DNA of 14,594 bases from JAYFNU01 sp964622315 (GCA_964622315.1 CAZUOY010000046.1:1-14594); one strand, 5' to 3'; numbered from the stretch's first letter, positions 6,714 through 13,460 are shown. Numbers and translations: made by a program. Notes: generated from the sequence alone by a model not told the origin.

Positions 6714-8744
6714 TTATATTTCCATAACAACGGGGATAATCATAGGATTGCGCATAGTCTTCTGATACATCATTTTGCCGAGTTCTTCGCGAATTTTAAT
6801 CCGAATATCCATCTTACCCTTTTTGCCCTGTAGGGAGTAATAGTCGGTTATTACGTCCTTCACAAATTCCCTTGCTTCATCAATTAGCTGTTCAGATTCT
6901 TTTACATAAACAAAGCCTCGTGAGATGATATCAGGACCCGAGATAATATCCTTCGTCGCCATATCCACCGAAACCACCACCGCAAGAAGCCCGTCTTGTG
7001 AAAGATGTTTTCTGTCGCGAAGCACTACGCTTCCCACGTCACCAACGCCTAAGCCGTCAACCAAAACTCTGCCAGACGTCACGGTTTTATTAGATGAAAC
7101 GCTGCTTGTTGTAAGTTCGATAACTTGACCTATATCCGCCACGACAATATTCTTCTCGTCAATACCGAGAGACATTGCAAGATTTTTATGCTTAACAAGG
7201 TGCTTATACTCGCCGTGTACAGGGATAAAGAACTTAGGCTTCGTAAGCTGCATCATAAGCTTTAACTCGTCTTGACAGGCGTGACCGGAAGCGTGAGCTT
7301 CATACATCTTTTCGTAAACGACGTCGCTACCGAGTTTCAAAAGGTCGTTTATAATTTTTGTTACCGATTTTTCGTTGCCGGGAATAGGCGTTGCGGAAAT
7401 AATAATTACGTCTCCGCTTGAAATTGCAACCTGTTTATGAGTACCTGCCGCCATTCTCGAAAGAGCTGACATAGGCTCGCCCTGACTGCCTGTTGTGATT
7501 ATAATAATGTCGCTCGGACGATAATTCTTTATTTCGTCTATTCCAATAAGAATGCTCTCGTCAAACTTTAGATAGCCAAGTTCACGCGCAATAGCAGTGT
7601 AATTCTCCATGCTTCTTCCGGAAAGCGCAATCTTTCTCTTGTGCCTTACGGCGAGGTCAATTATCTGCTTTACACGCTGAATATTCGACGCAAAGGTGGC
7701 GATAATAAGGCGCTTTCCCTCAGCACGTGAAAAGAGCATTTCAAGCGAACGTCCGACATTACTCTCGGTGACGCTATTGCCGGGATTCTCTACGTTTGTT
7801 GAATCGGCAAGAAGCGCAAGAACACCCTCGCTTCCCAGCTGTCCGAAACGCACAAGGTCAATTGTTTTATCAAATACGGGAGTGTAATCCACCTTAAAGT
7901 CACCCGTTTGAACAACAGTTCCAATTGGTGTTTTTATCGCAACAGCCATAGCGCCGGGAATAGAGTGGTTTACGCCTATAGTTTCGACCTTCATACACCC
8001 AAAGTTTACGGTCTGACCGATTTCTACGCTGTTAAGTTTCGCTACATTATCAAGCTTATGTTCAACTAACTTTGAGCGTATAAGACCAACGGTCAGCTTT
8101 GAGCCGTATATCGGCACAGTGGGTAATTCCTTTAAAAAGTATGGAATTCCGCCTATATGATCCTCGTGACCATGGGTAATAATCATTCCGCGAAGCTTAT
8201 CCTTATTTTCGATAACATAGGTAAAGTCAGGTATTACAATATCAACTCCGAAAAGCTCGTCATCCGGGAACATTAGCCCACAGTCAACGATAAACATATC
8301 GTTCCCGTATTCGTAAACGGTCATGTTTTTACCTACTTCGCCAAGACCGCCAAGCGGAATAACACGAAGCGTGCCCTCAGGAGAGGCATTTGACAAACGG
8401 TTTGCGTTTCTGTTTTCAGGAATTCTTATCTTTTCGTTCTTTCCGGGGTTAACAATAATGCTTTCATTCAGTAAAGAATGAGCATTTCCACTTTGTCTTC
8501 CTTTTCCGTTGCTTTTTTGTCCTCTTGGATTTCTCGTTGCGGGTTTAGTTTTTTCCGTGACTGCGATTACGTTAGAATTGTTTATATTCTGCGTTGCCTT
8601 TTTTGTACGCCTTCTTGAGCTCCCTCTCTTTTTTGCTACTTGCGGCTGAGCGCCGCTCTTTGCATCGTTACCCATATCTTTCGCGGGCGCGGCGGTGTCA
8701 ATTCTGGTGAACAGCAACCTGCTGTTCTTCTTGTTTTCGTCCAA
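6714..8744 (-). CDS. rnj: Ribonuclease J with a long basic N-terminal extension
   Basis: Metallo-beta-lactamase/beta-CASP ribonuclease with 5'-3' exonuclease and endonuclease activity in mRNA decay and rRNA maturation. At 676 residues it exceeds the usual size of about 555. The first ~122 residues are low-complexity and rich in Lys, Arg, Asn and Ser (for example KKRGSSRRRTKK), with no recognised domain. The conserved fold begins at GTLRVIPLGGLGEVGKNMT (124 onward). Zinc ligands appear in HGHEDH (191-196), GVNHSIPGA (His260), GDFKVD (Asp282) and the beta-CASP C-terminal HGEYKH (His510). HASGHACQDE is at 484-493, and a C-terminal domain ends the protein. The start is TTG at 8744, supported by AAAGGAG six bases upstream; the next Met is residue 24. 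It is the first gene of the operon. Confidence 0.95.
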   Translation of the reverse strand: MDENKKNSRLLFTRIDTAAPAKDMGNDAKSGAQPQVAKKRGSSRRRTKKATQNINNSNVIAVTEKTKPATRNPRGQKSNGKGRQSGNAHSLLNESIIVNPGKNEKIRIPENRNANRLSNASPEGTLRVIPLGGLGEVGKNMTVYEYGNDMFIVDCGLMFPDDELFGVDIVIPDFTYVIENKDKLRGMIITHGHEDHIGGIPYFLKELPTVPIYGSKLTVGLIRSKLVEHKLDNVAKLNSVEIGQTVNFGCMKVETIGVNHSIPGAMAVAIKTPIGTVVQTGDFKVDYTPVFDKTIDLVRFGQLGSEGVLALLADSTNVENPGNSVTESNVGRSLEMLFSRAEGKRLIIATFASNIQRVKQIIDLAVRHKRKIALSGRSMENYTAIARELGYLKFDESILIGIDEIKNYRPSDIIIITTGSQGEPMSALSRMAAGTHKQVAISSGDVIIISATPIPGNEKSVTKIINDLLKLGSDVVYEKMYEAHASGHACQDELKLMMQLTKPKFFIPVHGEYKHLVKHKNLAMSLGIDEKNIVVADIGQVIELTTSSVSSNKTVTSGRVLVDGLGVGDVGSVVLRDRKHLSQDGLLAVVVSVDMATKDIISGPDIISRGFVYVKESEQLIDEAREFVKDVITDYYSLQGKKGKMDIRIKIREELGKMMYQKTMRNPMIIPVVMEI

Positions 8745-8820
8745 TTTTTACTCCTTTATTGTAAGCTTTACAGGTCCGCCCAGTTCGAGCGAACCAATAT
8801 TTTTGTTTTTGTTATATTAA

Positions 8821-8835
8821 CGAAGCCTTGCTTCG
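8821..8835. repeat. Small perfect hairpin in the rnj leader
   Basis: CGAAGC, three loop bases, then GCTTCG. On the minus strand it would lie near the 5' end of the predicted 110-nt rnj leader. The following sequence (TTAATATAAC) is a weak U-tract, so strong termination is not expected. The leader also contains GGTTCGCTCGAAC and GGACC elements that could pair in alternative ways (about 8773-8795). Any regulatory role is speculation. Confidence 0.4.
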
Positions 8836-8860
8836 AAAAAGTTCAAAAATCATTATTTAA

Positions 8861-8890
8861 ATGATAACCTCTTTGATATAGTATTGTCAA
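8861..8890 (-). promoter_or_regulatory. Predicted housekeeping-sigma promoter for the rnj-ftsH operon
   Basis: On the minus strand TTGACA (8885-8890) is a perfect -35, and TATCAT (8861-8866) matches the -10 at 5 of 6 positions, with an 18-base spacer. The expected start of transcription near 8854 gives a leader of about 110 nt before the rnj TTG codon. Confidence 0.65.
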
Positions 8891-8912
8891 ATAATTTATA
8901 TAAATATTTATA

Positions 8913-8941
8913 TTGTGCAATTAAAGAAATAATAATATAAT
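8913..8941 (+). promoter_or_regulatory. Predicted promoter for rnhA-mnmA
   Basis: A perfect TATAAT (8936-8941) is preceded at 17 bases by TTGTGC (8913-8918), which shares only the TTG of the -35 consensus. The surrounding 60 bases are almost entirely A/T and could act as an UP-like element. Transcription would begin near 8948, giving a leader of about 22 nt that contains the GAAAGGG ribosome binding site. Confidence 0.55.
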
Positions 8942-8969
8942 TATAGCATTAAACGAAAGGGCAACGGTT

Positions 8970-9407
8970 TTGAAGAAGGTAAATCTTTATTCCGACGGAG
9001 CTTGCTCAAGAAACCCGGGTCCCGGTGGCTGGGGTGCTATTCTTGAGTTTCAAGGAAAAGAGCTGGAGCTTTCGGGCTTTGAACAGAATACGACAAACAA
9101 TCGTATGGAGCTTTCGGCTGTAATCGCGGGGCTTAGTGCACTCAAGGAGCCTTGTGAAGTCACTGTTTACAGCGATTCTAAATACACCGTTGATTCTATT
9201 GAAAAGGGTTGGCTTTACGGTTGGGTTAAGAAGGATTGGCATAATTCTCAGAAACAGCCGACACCGAACGCAGACCTTTGGAAGAAGCTTCTGCCGCTTT
9301 TGAAGCTTCATAAGGTGAGCTTTGTTTGGATTAAAGGTCACGACGGTCATCCCTATAATGAGCGTTGCGATAAGCTTGCCGTTTCGGAATACACAAGGAA
9401 AAGATAA
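8970..9407 (+). CDS. rnhA: Ribonuclease HI
   Basis: Cleaves the RNA strand of RNA-DNA hybrids, removing R-loops and primers in the cytosol. The 145-residue protein fits the family. The catalytic residues fall almost exactly at E. coli positions: Asp9 in YSDGACSRNPGPGGWG, Glu47 in NNRMEL, Asp69 in YSDS, His124 and Asp134 in WIKGHDGHPYNERCD. The basic protrusion segment GWVKKDWHNSQKQP (84-97) is also present. The start is TTG at 8970, with GAAAGGG eight bases upstream; no ATG occurs before the first conserved strand, so TTG is the only credible start. Only two bases separate it from mnmA, so the two are probably co-transcribed. It is divergent from rnj, another RNA nuclease that also uses TTG. 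Confidence 0.96.
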   Translation: MKKVNLYSDGACSRNPGPGGWGAILEFQGKELELSGFEQNTTNNRMELSAVIAGLSALKEPCEVTVYSDSKYTVDSIEKGWLYGWVKKDWHNSQKQPTPNADLWKKLLPLLKLHKVSFVWIKGHDGHPYNERCDKLAVSEYTRKR

Positions 9408-9409
9408 TT

Positions 9410-10450
9410 ATGGTTTTAAATGAAAATGGCGTTACCGTCGCAATGAGCGGCGGTGTGGATTCAAGTGTCGCGGCAAAGCTGCTGCTCGACAAAGGCTTTG
9501 ACGTTTCATGTGTATATTTCATTATGTCCGACGCACATTTCGAAGGTGAAGCCAGCGCAAGAACCGTTACCGAGCAGCTGGGGCTCCCCTTTATCTCAAT
9601 GGATTTAAGAGAAATTTTCAACAGTGTAATTGATTACTTCTGTCGAGAATACTGTATTGGCAGAACGCCGAACCCTTGCGTTCTTTGTAACCCCACTGTA
9701 AAATTCAAGGCGCTTTGTGATGCAGCAGACAGGTTTAAATCCAAGTATATAGCCACGGGGCATTATGCAAGGGTCGAAAAAGGCGAGGAAGCTTATGTTA
9801 TAAGAAAAGCCGCCTGCATAGAGCGAGACCAAAGCTATATGCTTTATTCGCTTTTAAACGAACAGCTTTCAAGGCTTATACTCCCACTCGGAGAGCTAAC
9901 CAAGACGAAGGTACGTGAAATAGCCGAATCTTCAAAGCTCATATCAGCAAAAGTTCCCGACTCGCAGGAGATATGCTTTATTCCTGATAATGATTATCCC
10001 GCTTATATCAACAAACGCGGCTTTTTCGGAAAACAAGGAAGCTTTATCTCCCCGGAAGGCAAGGCTATTTCACAACATTTAGGGGTTGAGCATTACACTG
10101 TTGGTCAGCGAAAAGGGCTTCGACTAAGCCTTGGTAAGCCCGTCTTCATCAAGGAAATAAGAAAAGACGGAAACATTATTTTGGGCTACTCAGGTGAGGA
10201 GTATTCTAACGGCGTCATACTATCAAAATGCCGCTTATACAGCGGTTTTGGCGCTGTAAAGGACGCTCGCTTTACAGTTAAATTGCGCTCCGCCGCAAAG
10301 CCCGCCGCCTGTCAGGTGTCTGACGTTTGCGCTGACGGATTAAAGCTTACTTTTAACGAACCTTTACGTGCGCCTGCTCCCGGTCAGGCTGCCGTGTTGT
10401 ACGACGGTGAATACATTATCGGCGGCGGAACAATAGACGAATGCTTCTAA
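9410..10450 (+). CDS. mnmA: tRNA-specific 2-thiouridylase MnmA
   Basis: Installs sulfur at C2 of wobble U34 in the tRNAs for Lys, Glu and Gln, using ATP and sulfur relayed from a cysteine desulfurase. The 346-residue protein has the PP-loop SGGVDSS at 13-19, the tRNA/cysteine motif GRTPNPCVLCNPTVKFK (84-100) with Cys93 as the expected first catalytic Cys, ATGHYARV (115-122), RDQSYMLY (139-146), and SQEICFI (185-191) with the second catalytic Cys189. HYTVGQRKGL is at 228-237. The extra Cys90 (NPC instead of NPD) and the short segment after the P-loop match the shorter MnmA subtype common in anaerobes, and explain the length below the usual 360-370. AAGGA inside the end of rnhA is the probable ribosome binding site. 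No desulfurase gene is adjacent in the window. Confidence 0.95.
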   Translation: MVLNENGVTVAMSGGVDSSVAAKLLLDKGFDVSCVYFIMSDAHFEGEASARTVTEQLGLPFISMDLREIFNSVIDYFCREYCIGRTPNPCVLCNPTVKFKALCDAADRFKSKYIATGHYARVEKGEEAYVIRKAACIERDQSYMLYSLLNEQLSRLILPLGELTKTKVREIAESSKLISAKVPDSQEICFIPDNDYPAYINKRGFFGKQGSFISPEGKAISQHLGVEHYTVGQRKGLRLSLGKPVFIKEIRKDGNIILGYSGEEYSNGVILSKCRLYSGFGAVKDARFTVKLRSAAKPAACQVSDVCADGLKLTFNEPLRAPAPGQAAVLYDGEYIIGGGTIDECF

Positions 10451-10479
10451 TTTACATATCGTTTTGTTTGTGCTATTAT
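10451..10479 (+). promoter_or_regulatory. Predicted extended -10 promoter for glnS
   Basis: TTTACA (10451-10456) begins immediately after the mnmA stop codon, followed by 17 bases and TATTAT (10474-10479), with TG one base upstream of the -10 (TGCTATTAT). Both hexamers match consensus at 5 of 6. Transcription would begin about 27 bases before the glnS ATG. No terminator separates mnmA from glnS, so read-through is also possible. Confidence 0.65.
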
Positions 10480-10512
10480 TTTAATTTGAAATAAAGGAAT
10501 CGGAGAGCTCGA

Positions 10513-12174
10513 ATGGAAGAAAACTACACAAACTTTATACACGAAATTATCGACGAGGATTTAAAGGAGGGTTATGTTAAGGAGATACATACCCGCTTTC
10601 CTCCAGAGCCTAACGGCTACCTTCATATTGGAAGCGCAAAGGCAATATGGATAAACTCAATGACCGCGAAGAAATACGGCGGGCTCTTTAACCTACGCTA
10701 CGACGACACAAACCCCGTAAAAGAGGACGACGAATATGTGCAGTCCATTCTCGCTGATATGCGCTGGCTCGGAGCCGAGCCTACCGGCGGCATATTTTAC
10801 GGCTCCGATTATTTTGATAAGTGTTATGAGTATGCTGTAAAGCTAATTAAAGACGGAAAGGCATATGTGTGTTCTCTTTCCGCTGATGAGATGCGCGAAT
10901 ATCGCGGAACTCTCACAGAGCCCGGCAAGGAGAGCCCTTACCGCAATCGCTCTGTTGAGGAAAACCTCGATTTGTTCGAGAGAATGAAAAATGGCGAATT
11001 TCCTAACGGTGCGCATACACTTCGCGCAAAGATAGACATGACAAGTCCCAATATGAATCTGCGTGACCCTGCAATCTATCGTATTCTTCACACCGACCAC
11101 CACCGTCAGGGCGATAAGTGGTGCATATACCCTCTATACGATTTCGCGCACCCAATTCAAGACGCGCTTGAGGGAATTACGCACTCCCTTTGTTCTATAG
11201 AATTTGAAAACCATCGTCCGCTTTATGAGTGGGTGGTTAACAATGTCGGCTTTAACGACCCTAAGCCAAAACAGCGTGAATTTGCAAGGCTAAACGTTAC
11301 CTATACGGTAATGAGTAAGCGTTATCTGCGCGAGCTTGTGGAAACAAACGTGGTTGACGGCTGGGACGACCCGCGTATGCCTACACTTTGCGGGCTTCGT
11401 CGTCGCGGTTACACACCATCGTCGATTATTGAGTTTGTTAAAACGGCGGGCGTGAGCAAAGCTGACAGCACCGTTGATGTCGGGCTTCTTGAACACTGCA
11501 TACGTGACGAACTTAACGCCTCGGCTCAGCGTCGAATGGCGGTGCTCGACCCAGTTAAGGTCACAATAACAAACTACCCTTCCGACAAGACCGAATACTT
11601 TGAAGTAAATAATAATCCTAACGACGATGAGGCCGGTAGCCGAAAGGTAGCCTTTACACGCGAGCTGTTTATCGAACGTTCAGACTTCTTCGTCACTCCC
11701 CCGCCAAAGTTTTTCCGCTTGACCCCGGGAAAAGAAGTACGTTTAATGAGTGCATATATAATTAAATGCGAAGATTGTGTGCTTGATGAAAACGGCGAAG
11801 TAAAAGAGATTCTTTGCACCGCCGACCTTCTTACCGGCAACGGCAACCCCGAGGACGGACGAAAGATTAAGGGCACAGTTCATTGGGTTTCCGCAAACAA
11901 CTGTATAGACGCCAAGGTCAATATGTACGATAGACTTTTCACAATTGAAAAGGTTTCGGAGATGCCCGAGGACAAAAGCTTTGGCGATTATCTTAATAAG
12001 GACAGCGTTAAAACCTATGAAAACGCGAAGCTTGAAAAATCACTTGAAAACGCGACGGTTAACGAGCGTTTCCAGTTCGTTAGAAATGGCTACTTCATAA
12101 AGGACACGAAAAATCCCAACACCTTCAATAACATAGTAAATTTAAAGGACACCTGGGCAAAACTAAATCAATAA
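10513..12174 (+). CDS. glnS: Glutaminyl-tRNA synthetase
   Basis: Class I synthetase that charges tRNA-Gln directly. The 553-residue length matches E. coli GlnRS. The N-terminal motif is RFPPEPNGYLHIGSAKAI (28-45), LRYDDTNPVKED at 61-72, the CSIEFENHRPLYEWV specificity block at 227-241, and the KMSKS-equivalent VMSKR at 266-270. The two-barrel anticodon domain is recognisable by FFRLTPGKEVRLM and VHWVSANNC with NMYDRLF (456-476), then RFQFVRNGYF (519-528). The class I HIGH signature reads HIGS, with Ser41 in place of the last His. GlnRS rather than GluRS is indicated by the anticodon domain and RFPPEPNGYLHIG. The start is supported by GGAG seven bases upstream. Many Firmicutes lack GlnRS and use GatCAB instead, so its presence is informative about lineage or past transfer. 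Confidence 0.95.
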   Translation: MEENYTNFIHEIIDEDLKEGYVKEIHTRFPPEPNGYLHIGSAKAIWINSMTAKKYGGLFNLRYDDTNPVKEDDEYVQSILADMRWLGAEPTGGIFYGSDYFDKCYEYAVKLIKDGKAYVCSLSADEMREYRGTLTEPGKESPYRNRSVEENLDLFERMKNGEFPNGAHTLRAKIDMTSPNMNLRDPAIYRILHTDHHRQGDKWCIYPLYDFAHPIQDALEGITHSLCSIEFENHRPLYEWVVNNVGFNDPKPKQREFARLNVTYTVMSKRYLRELVETNVVDGWDDPRMPTLCGLRRRGYTPSSIIEFVKTAGVSKADSTVDVGLLEHCIRDELNASAQRRMAVLDPVKVTITNYPSDKTEYFEVNNNPNDDEAGSRKVAFTRELFIERSDFFVTPPPKFFRLTPGKEVRLMSAYIIKCEDCVLDENGEVKEILCTADLLTGNGNPEDGRKIKGTVHWVSANNCIDAKVNMYDRLFTIEKVSEMPEDKSFGDYLNKDSVKTYENAKLEKSLENATVNERFQFVRNGYFIKDTKNPNTFNNIVNLKDTWAKLNQ

Positions 12175-12177
12175 TAA

Positions 12178-12210
12178 AAAGAGGGCTGTTGTTCAGCCCT
12201 CTTTCTTCTT
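12178..12210. terminator. Bidirectional intrinsic terminator between glnS and the MerR-type gene
   Basis: A perfect 11-bp stem (AAAGAGGGCTG at 12178-12188 with CAGCCCTCTTT at 12194-12204) encloses the loop TTGTT. It is followed by a T-rich run on the plus strand and by TTTTTATTATT on the minus strand. It lies three bases after the glnS stop and just beyond the end of the convergent regulator, so it can serve both. Confidence 0.9.
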
Positions 12211-12214
12211 ATTT

Positions 12215-12976
12215 TTACCCGCAGTAGATGTCCAAAGCTTTCTTCAAAAACTCAGCCGCACCGTCAGCCGCTTTTTCGTAATATGCGGTAAATCTTTCGT
12301 CTGCGACATACATAGCGGCGAGTCCCTTATGCGCCTGCTTTGTATACTTTGAGTCACCCCAAAACATACAAATCCATCTTTTGTGAAGCTCGCACACCTT
12401 CTGCGCAAGCTCGCTTGCAGGGTCTCCAGTTTTAATAGCCTCGGCGAGTGTATCGTTAATCTCCTTTGCGAGAGCTTCCTGCTCGTTCCACTTTTCGTTG
12501 TCCATCTTCAGCACGTTCATATTGAAGCTTTCCACGGCTTTCTCACCGTACTTCTCTCGAATTTCTTTTCCATATTTCTTCTCATTTTCTTTGACTATTT
12601 CCTTAGTGAAACCACTGAATTTTTCCTTATCAGTCATAGTTTTTTGTCCTTTCATCTCCAGTATTCCGCCCTCAATGTTTTTGATAAGAGCGTCAATTCT
12701 GTCTCTTTCTCCTTTTAATGCCTTGAGGTGGTTTTCAAACGCCTTTCCCTTATCATAGCTCGGCGAGTCGATTATTTCCGAAATATCTTCAAGCCTAAAG
12801 CCAAGCTCCCGATAAAAAAGTATCTCTCTTAGCCGCTCGGCATCTTTAGCGGTGTAAAGCCGATATTCGTTCTCCTCGTTTCTTGATGGGGAAAGTAAGT
12901 TTATGCTGTCATAGTACCTAAGCGTCCGCGCGCTGACACCAGATATCTTTGCAAGCTCGTTTACTTTATATAGCAT
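12215..12976 (-). CDS. MerR-family transcriptional regulator with TipAS-type ligand-binding domain
   Basis: Predicted DNA-binding activator. The 253-residue product, the same length as Streptomyces TipAL, has the MerR helix-turn-helix and wing at 1-70 (YKVNELAKISGVSARTLRYYD, then ENEYRLYTAKDAERLREI). A dimerisation coiled coil follows at about 76-110, then a TipAS domain at about 118-250 with the signature HKRWICMF and HKGLAAMYVADERFTAYY. In relatives (TipAL, Mta, SkgA) this domain binds hydrophobic or peptide antibiotics and activates resistance or efflux genes. Cys195, Cys203 and Cys252 are present, but I cannot say whether any corresponds to the thiostrepton-reactive Cys of TipAL. The start is ATG at 12976, because GAGGTG lies six bases upstream; an in-frame GTG at 12985 overlaps that site. 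The ligand is unknown and no efflux gene is adjacent. Confidence 0.93.
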   Translation of the reverse strand: MLYKVNELAKISGVSARTLRYYDSINLLSPSRNEENEYRLYTAKDAERLREILFYRELGFRLEDISEIIDSPSYDKGKAFENHLKALKGERDRIDALIKNIEGGILEMKGQKTMTDKEKFSGFTKEIVKENEKKYGKEIREKYGEKAVESFNMNVLKMDNEKWNEQEALAKEINDTLAEAIKTGDPASELAQKVCELHKRWICMFWGDSKYTKQAHKGLAAMYVADERFTAYYEKAADGAAEFLKKALDIYCG

Positions 12977-12997
12977 CTGTTTCACCTCGCATAATTT

Positions 12998-13028
12998 ATA
13001 ATAAACTATGACGTAACGTTAATGTCAA
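12998..13028 (-). promoter_or_regulatory. Predicted MerR-type promoter (19-bp spacer) of the regulator gene
   Basis: On the minus strand a perfect TTGACA (13023-13028) and TATTAT (12998-13003; 5 of 6) are separated by 19 bases. This over-long spacing is typical of promoters activated by MerR-family proteins through DNA untwisting. Transcription would begin near 12991, about 15 bases before the ATG. Confidence 0.6.
13009..13027. promoter_or_regulatory. Candidate operator dyad within the spacer
   Basis: TGACGTAACGTTAATGTCA is an imperfect palindrome with TGAC and GTCA outer arms plus matching inner positions, centred at 13018 between the -10 and -35 elements. Its place is where MerR dimers bind, so autoregulation by the adjacent gene is the simplest reading. 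Confidence 0.5.
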
Positions 13029-13070
13029 GGAATATTTTAAAGCGCAGCATTACTAAAATACAGTTTTCTG

Positions 13071-13100
13071 TTGATTTCTCAGCTTTGATAAACATATAAT
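13071..13100 (+). promoter_or_regulatory. Predicted promoter of the small lipoprotein gene
   Basis: A perfect TATAAT (13095-13100) is preceded at 18 bases by TTGATT (13071-13076; 4 of 6). A short ACAG-TTTT-CTGT inverted repeat (13060-13071) abuts the -35. Transcription would start near 13107, followed by GGGGG seven bases before the ATG at 13131. It is separate from the MerR dyad at 13009-13027, by 43 bases. Confidence 0.55.
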
Positions 13101-13130
13101 AGATATCAGTAAATATTCGGGGGTACTTAT

Positions 13131-13460
13131 ATGAAAAGAGCTTTGTCCTACCTTCTTATTCTTGTTGTCATTGCTTTTCTGTTGTCAGCTTGTGCAGGCG
13201 AATATGAGGGACTTGATACCGCCAAGGGTTTGGATATCTATGCGTGGCAAACAGAGGAAGGCGTATGCTTCGGCTTATGCTCTGGTGCGAAGCCCTCGCT
13301 TTCCGCTGAGGAGATAAGCACGCTTAAACCGGTGAACGCGGATAAAATGAAGGAGATACTGTCTTCATATAATCTTTCCGCGGATAATTTGTTCTTATAT
13401 AACAATACAGAGTTCAGTAACGCAGAGGTCTGCAAAATGCTTGGTCTGATTGAAGAATAG
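13131..13460 (+). CDS. Small predicted lipoprotein of unknown function
   Basis: I do not recognise the family of this 109-residue protein. It begins with a basic n-region and a hydrophobic stretch (MKRALSYLLILVVIAFLLSAC) ending in the lipobox LSAC with Cys21, so lipidation and anchoring to the outer face of the membrane is predicted. The mature part is about 89 residues, acidic and soluble, with no internal membrane segment. It has Cys46 and Cys50 in VCFGLC, Cys91 near the end, and a helical segment around 58-80 (SAEEISTLKPVNADKMKEIL). GGGGG lies seven bases before the ATG, and the gene has its own promoter and terminator, so it is real and probably monocistronic. It is divergent from the MerR/TipAS regulator, and a regulatory link is possible but unshown. 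Confidence 0.8.
   Translation: MKRALSYLLILVVIAFLLSACAGEYEGLDTAKGLDIYAWQTEEGVCFGLCSGAKPSLSAEEISTLKPVNADKMKEILSSYNLSADNLFLYNNTEFSNAEVCKMLGLIEE

Noticed and set aside
8780..8795. GGTTCGCTCGAAC-like element resembling a tRNA T-arm on the minus strand
   Set aside because: No acceptor stem, anticodon arm or D-arm can be built around it, so it is not a tRNA.
8891..8950. AT-rich tract with short repeated A/T words as a possible origin or direct repeat
   Set aside because: No DnaA-box-like repeats or regular units; it is adequately explained as a promoter with an AT-rich upstream element.
12977..12985. Upstream GTG start for the MerR-type regulator
   Set aside because: The GTG is part of the GAGGTG ribosome binding site that is ideally spaced for the ATG at 12976.
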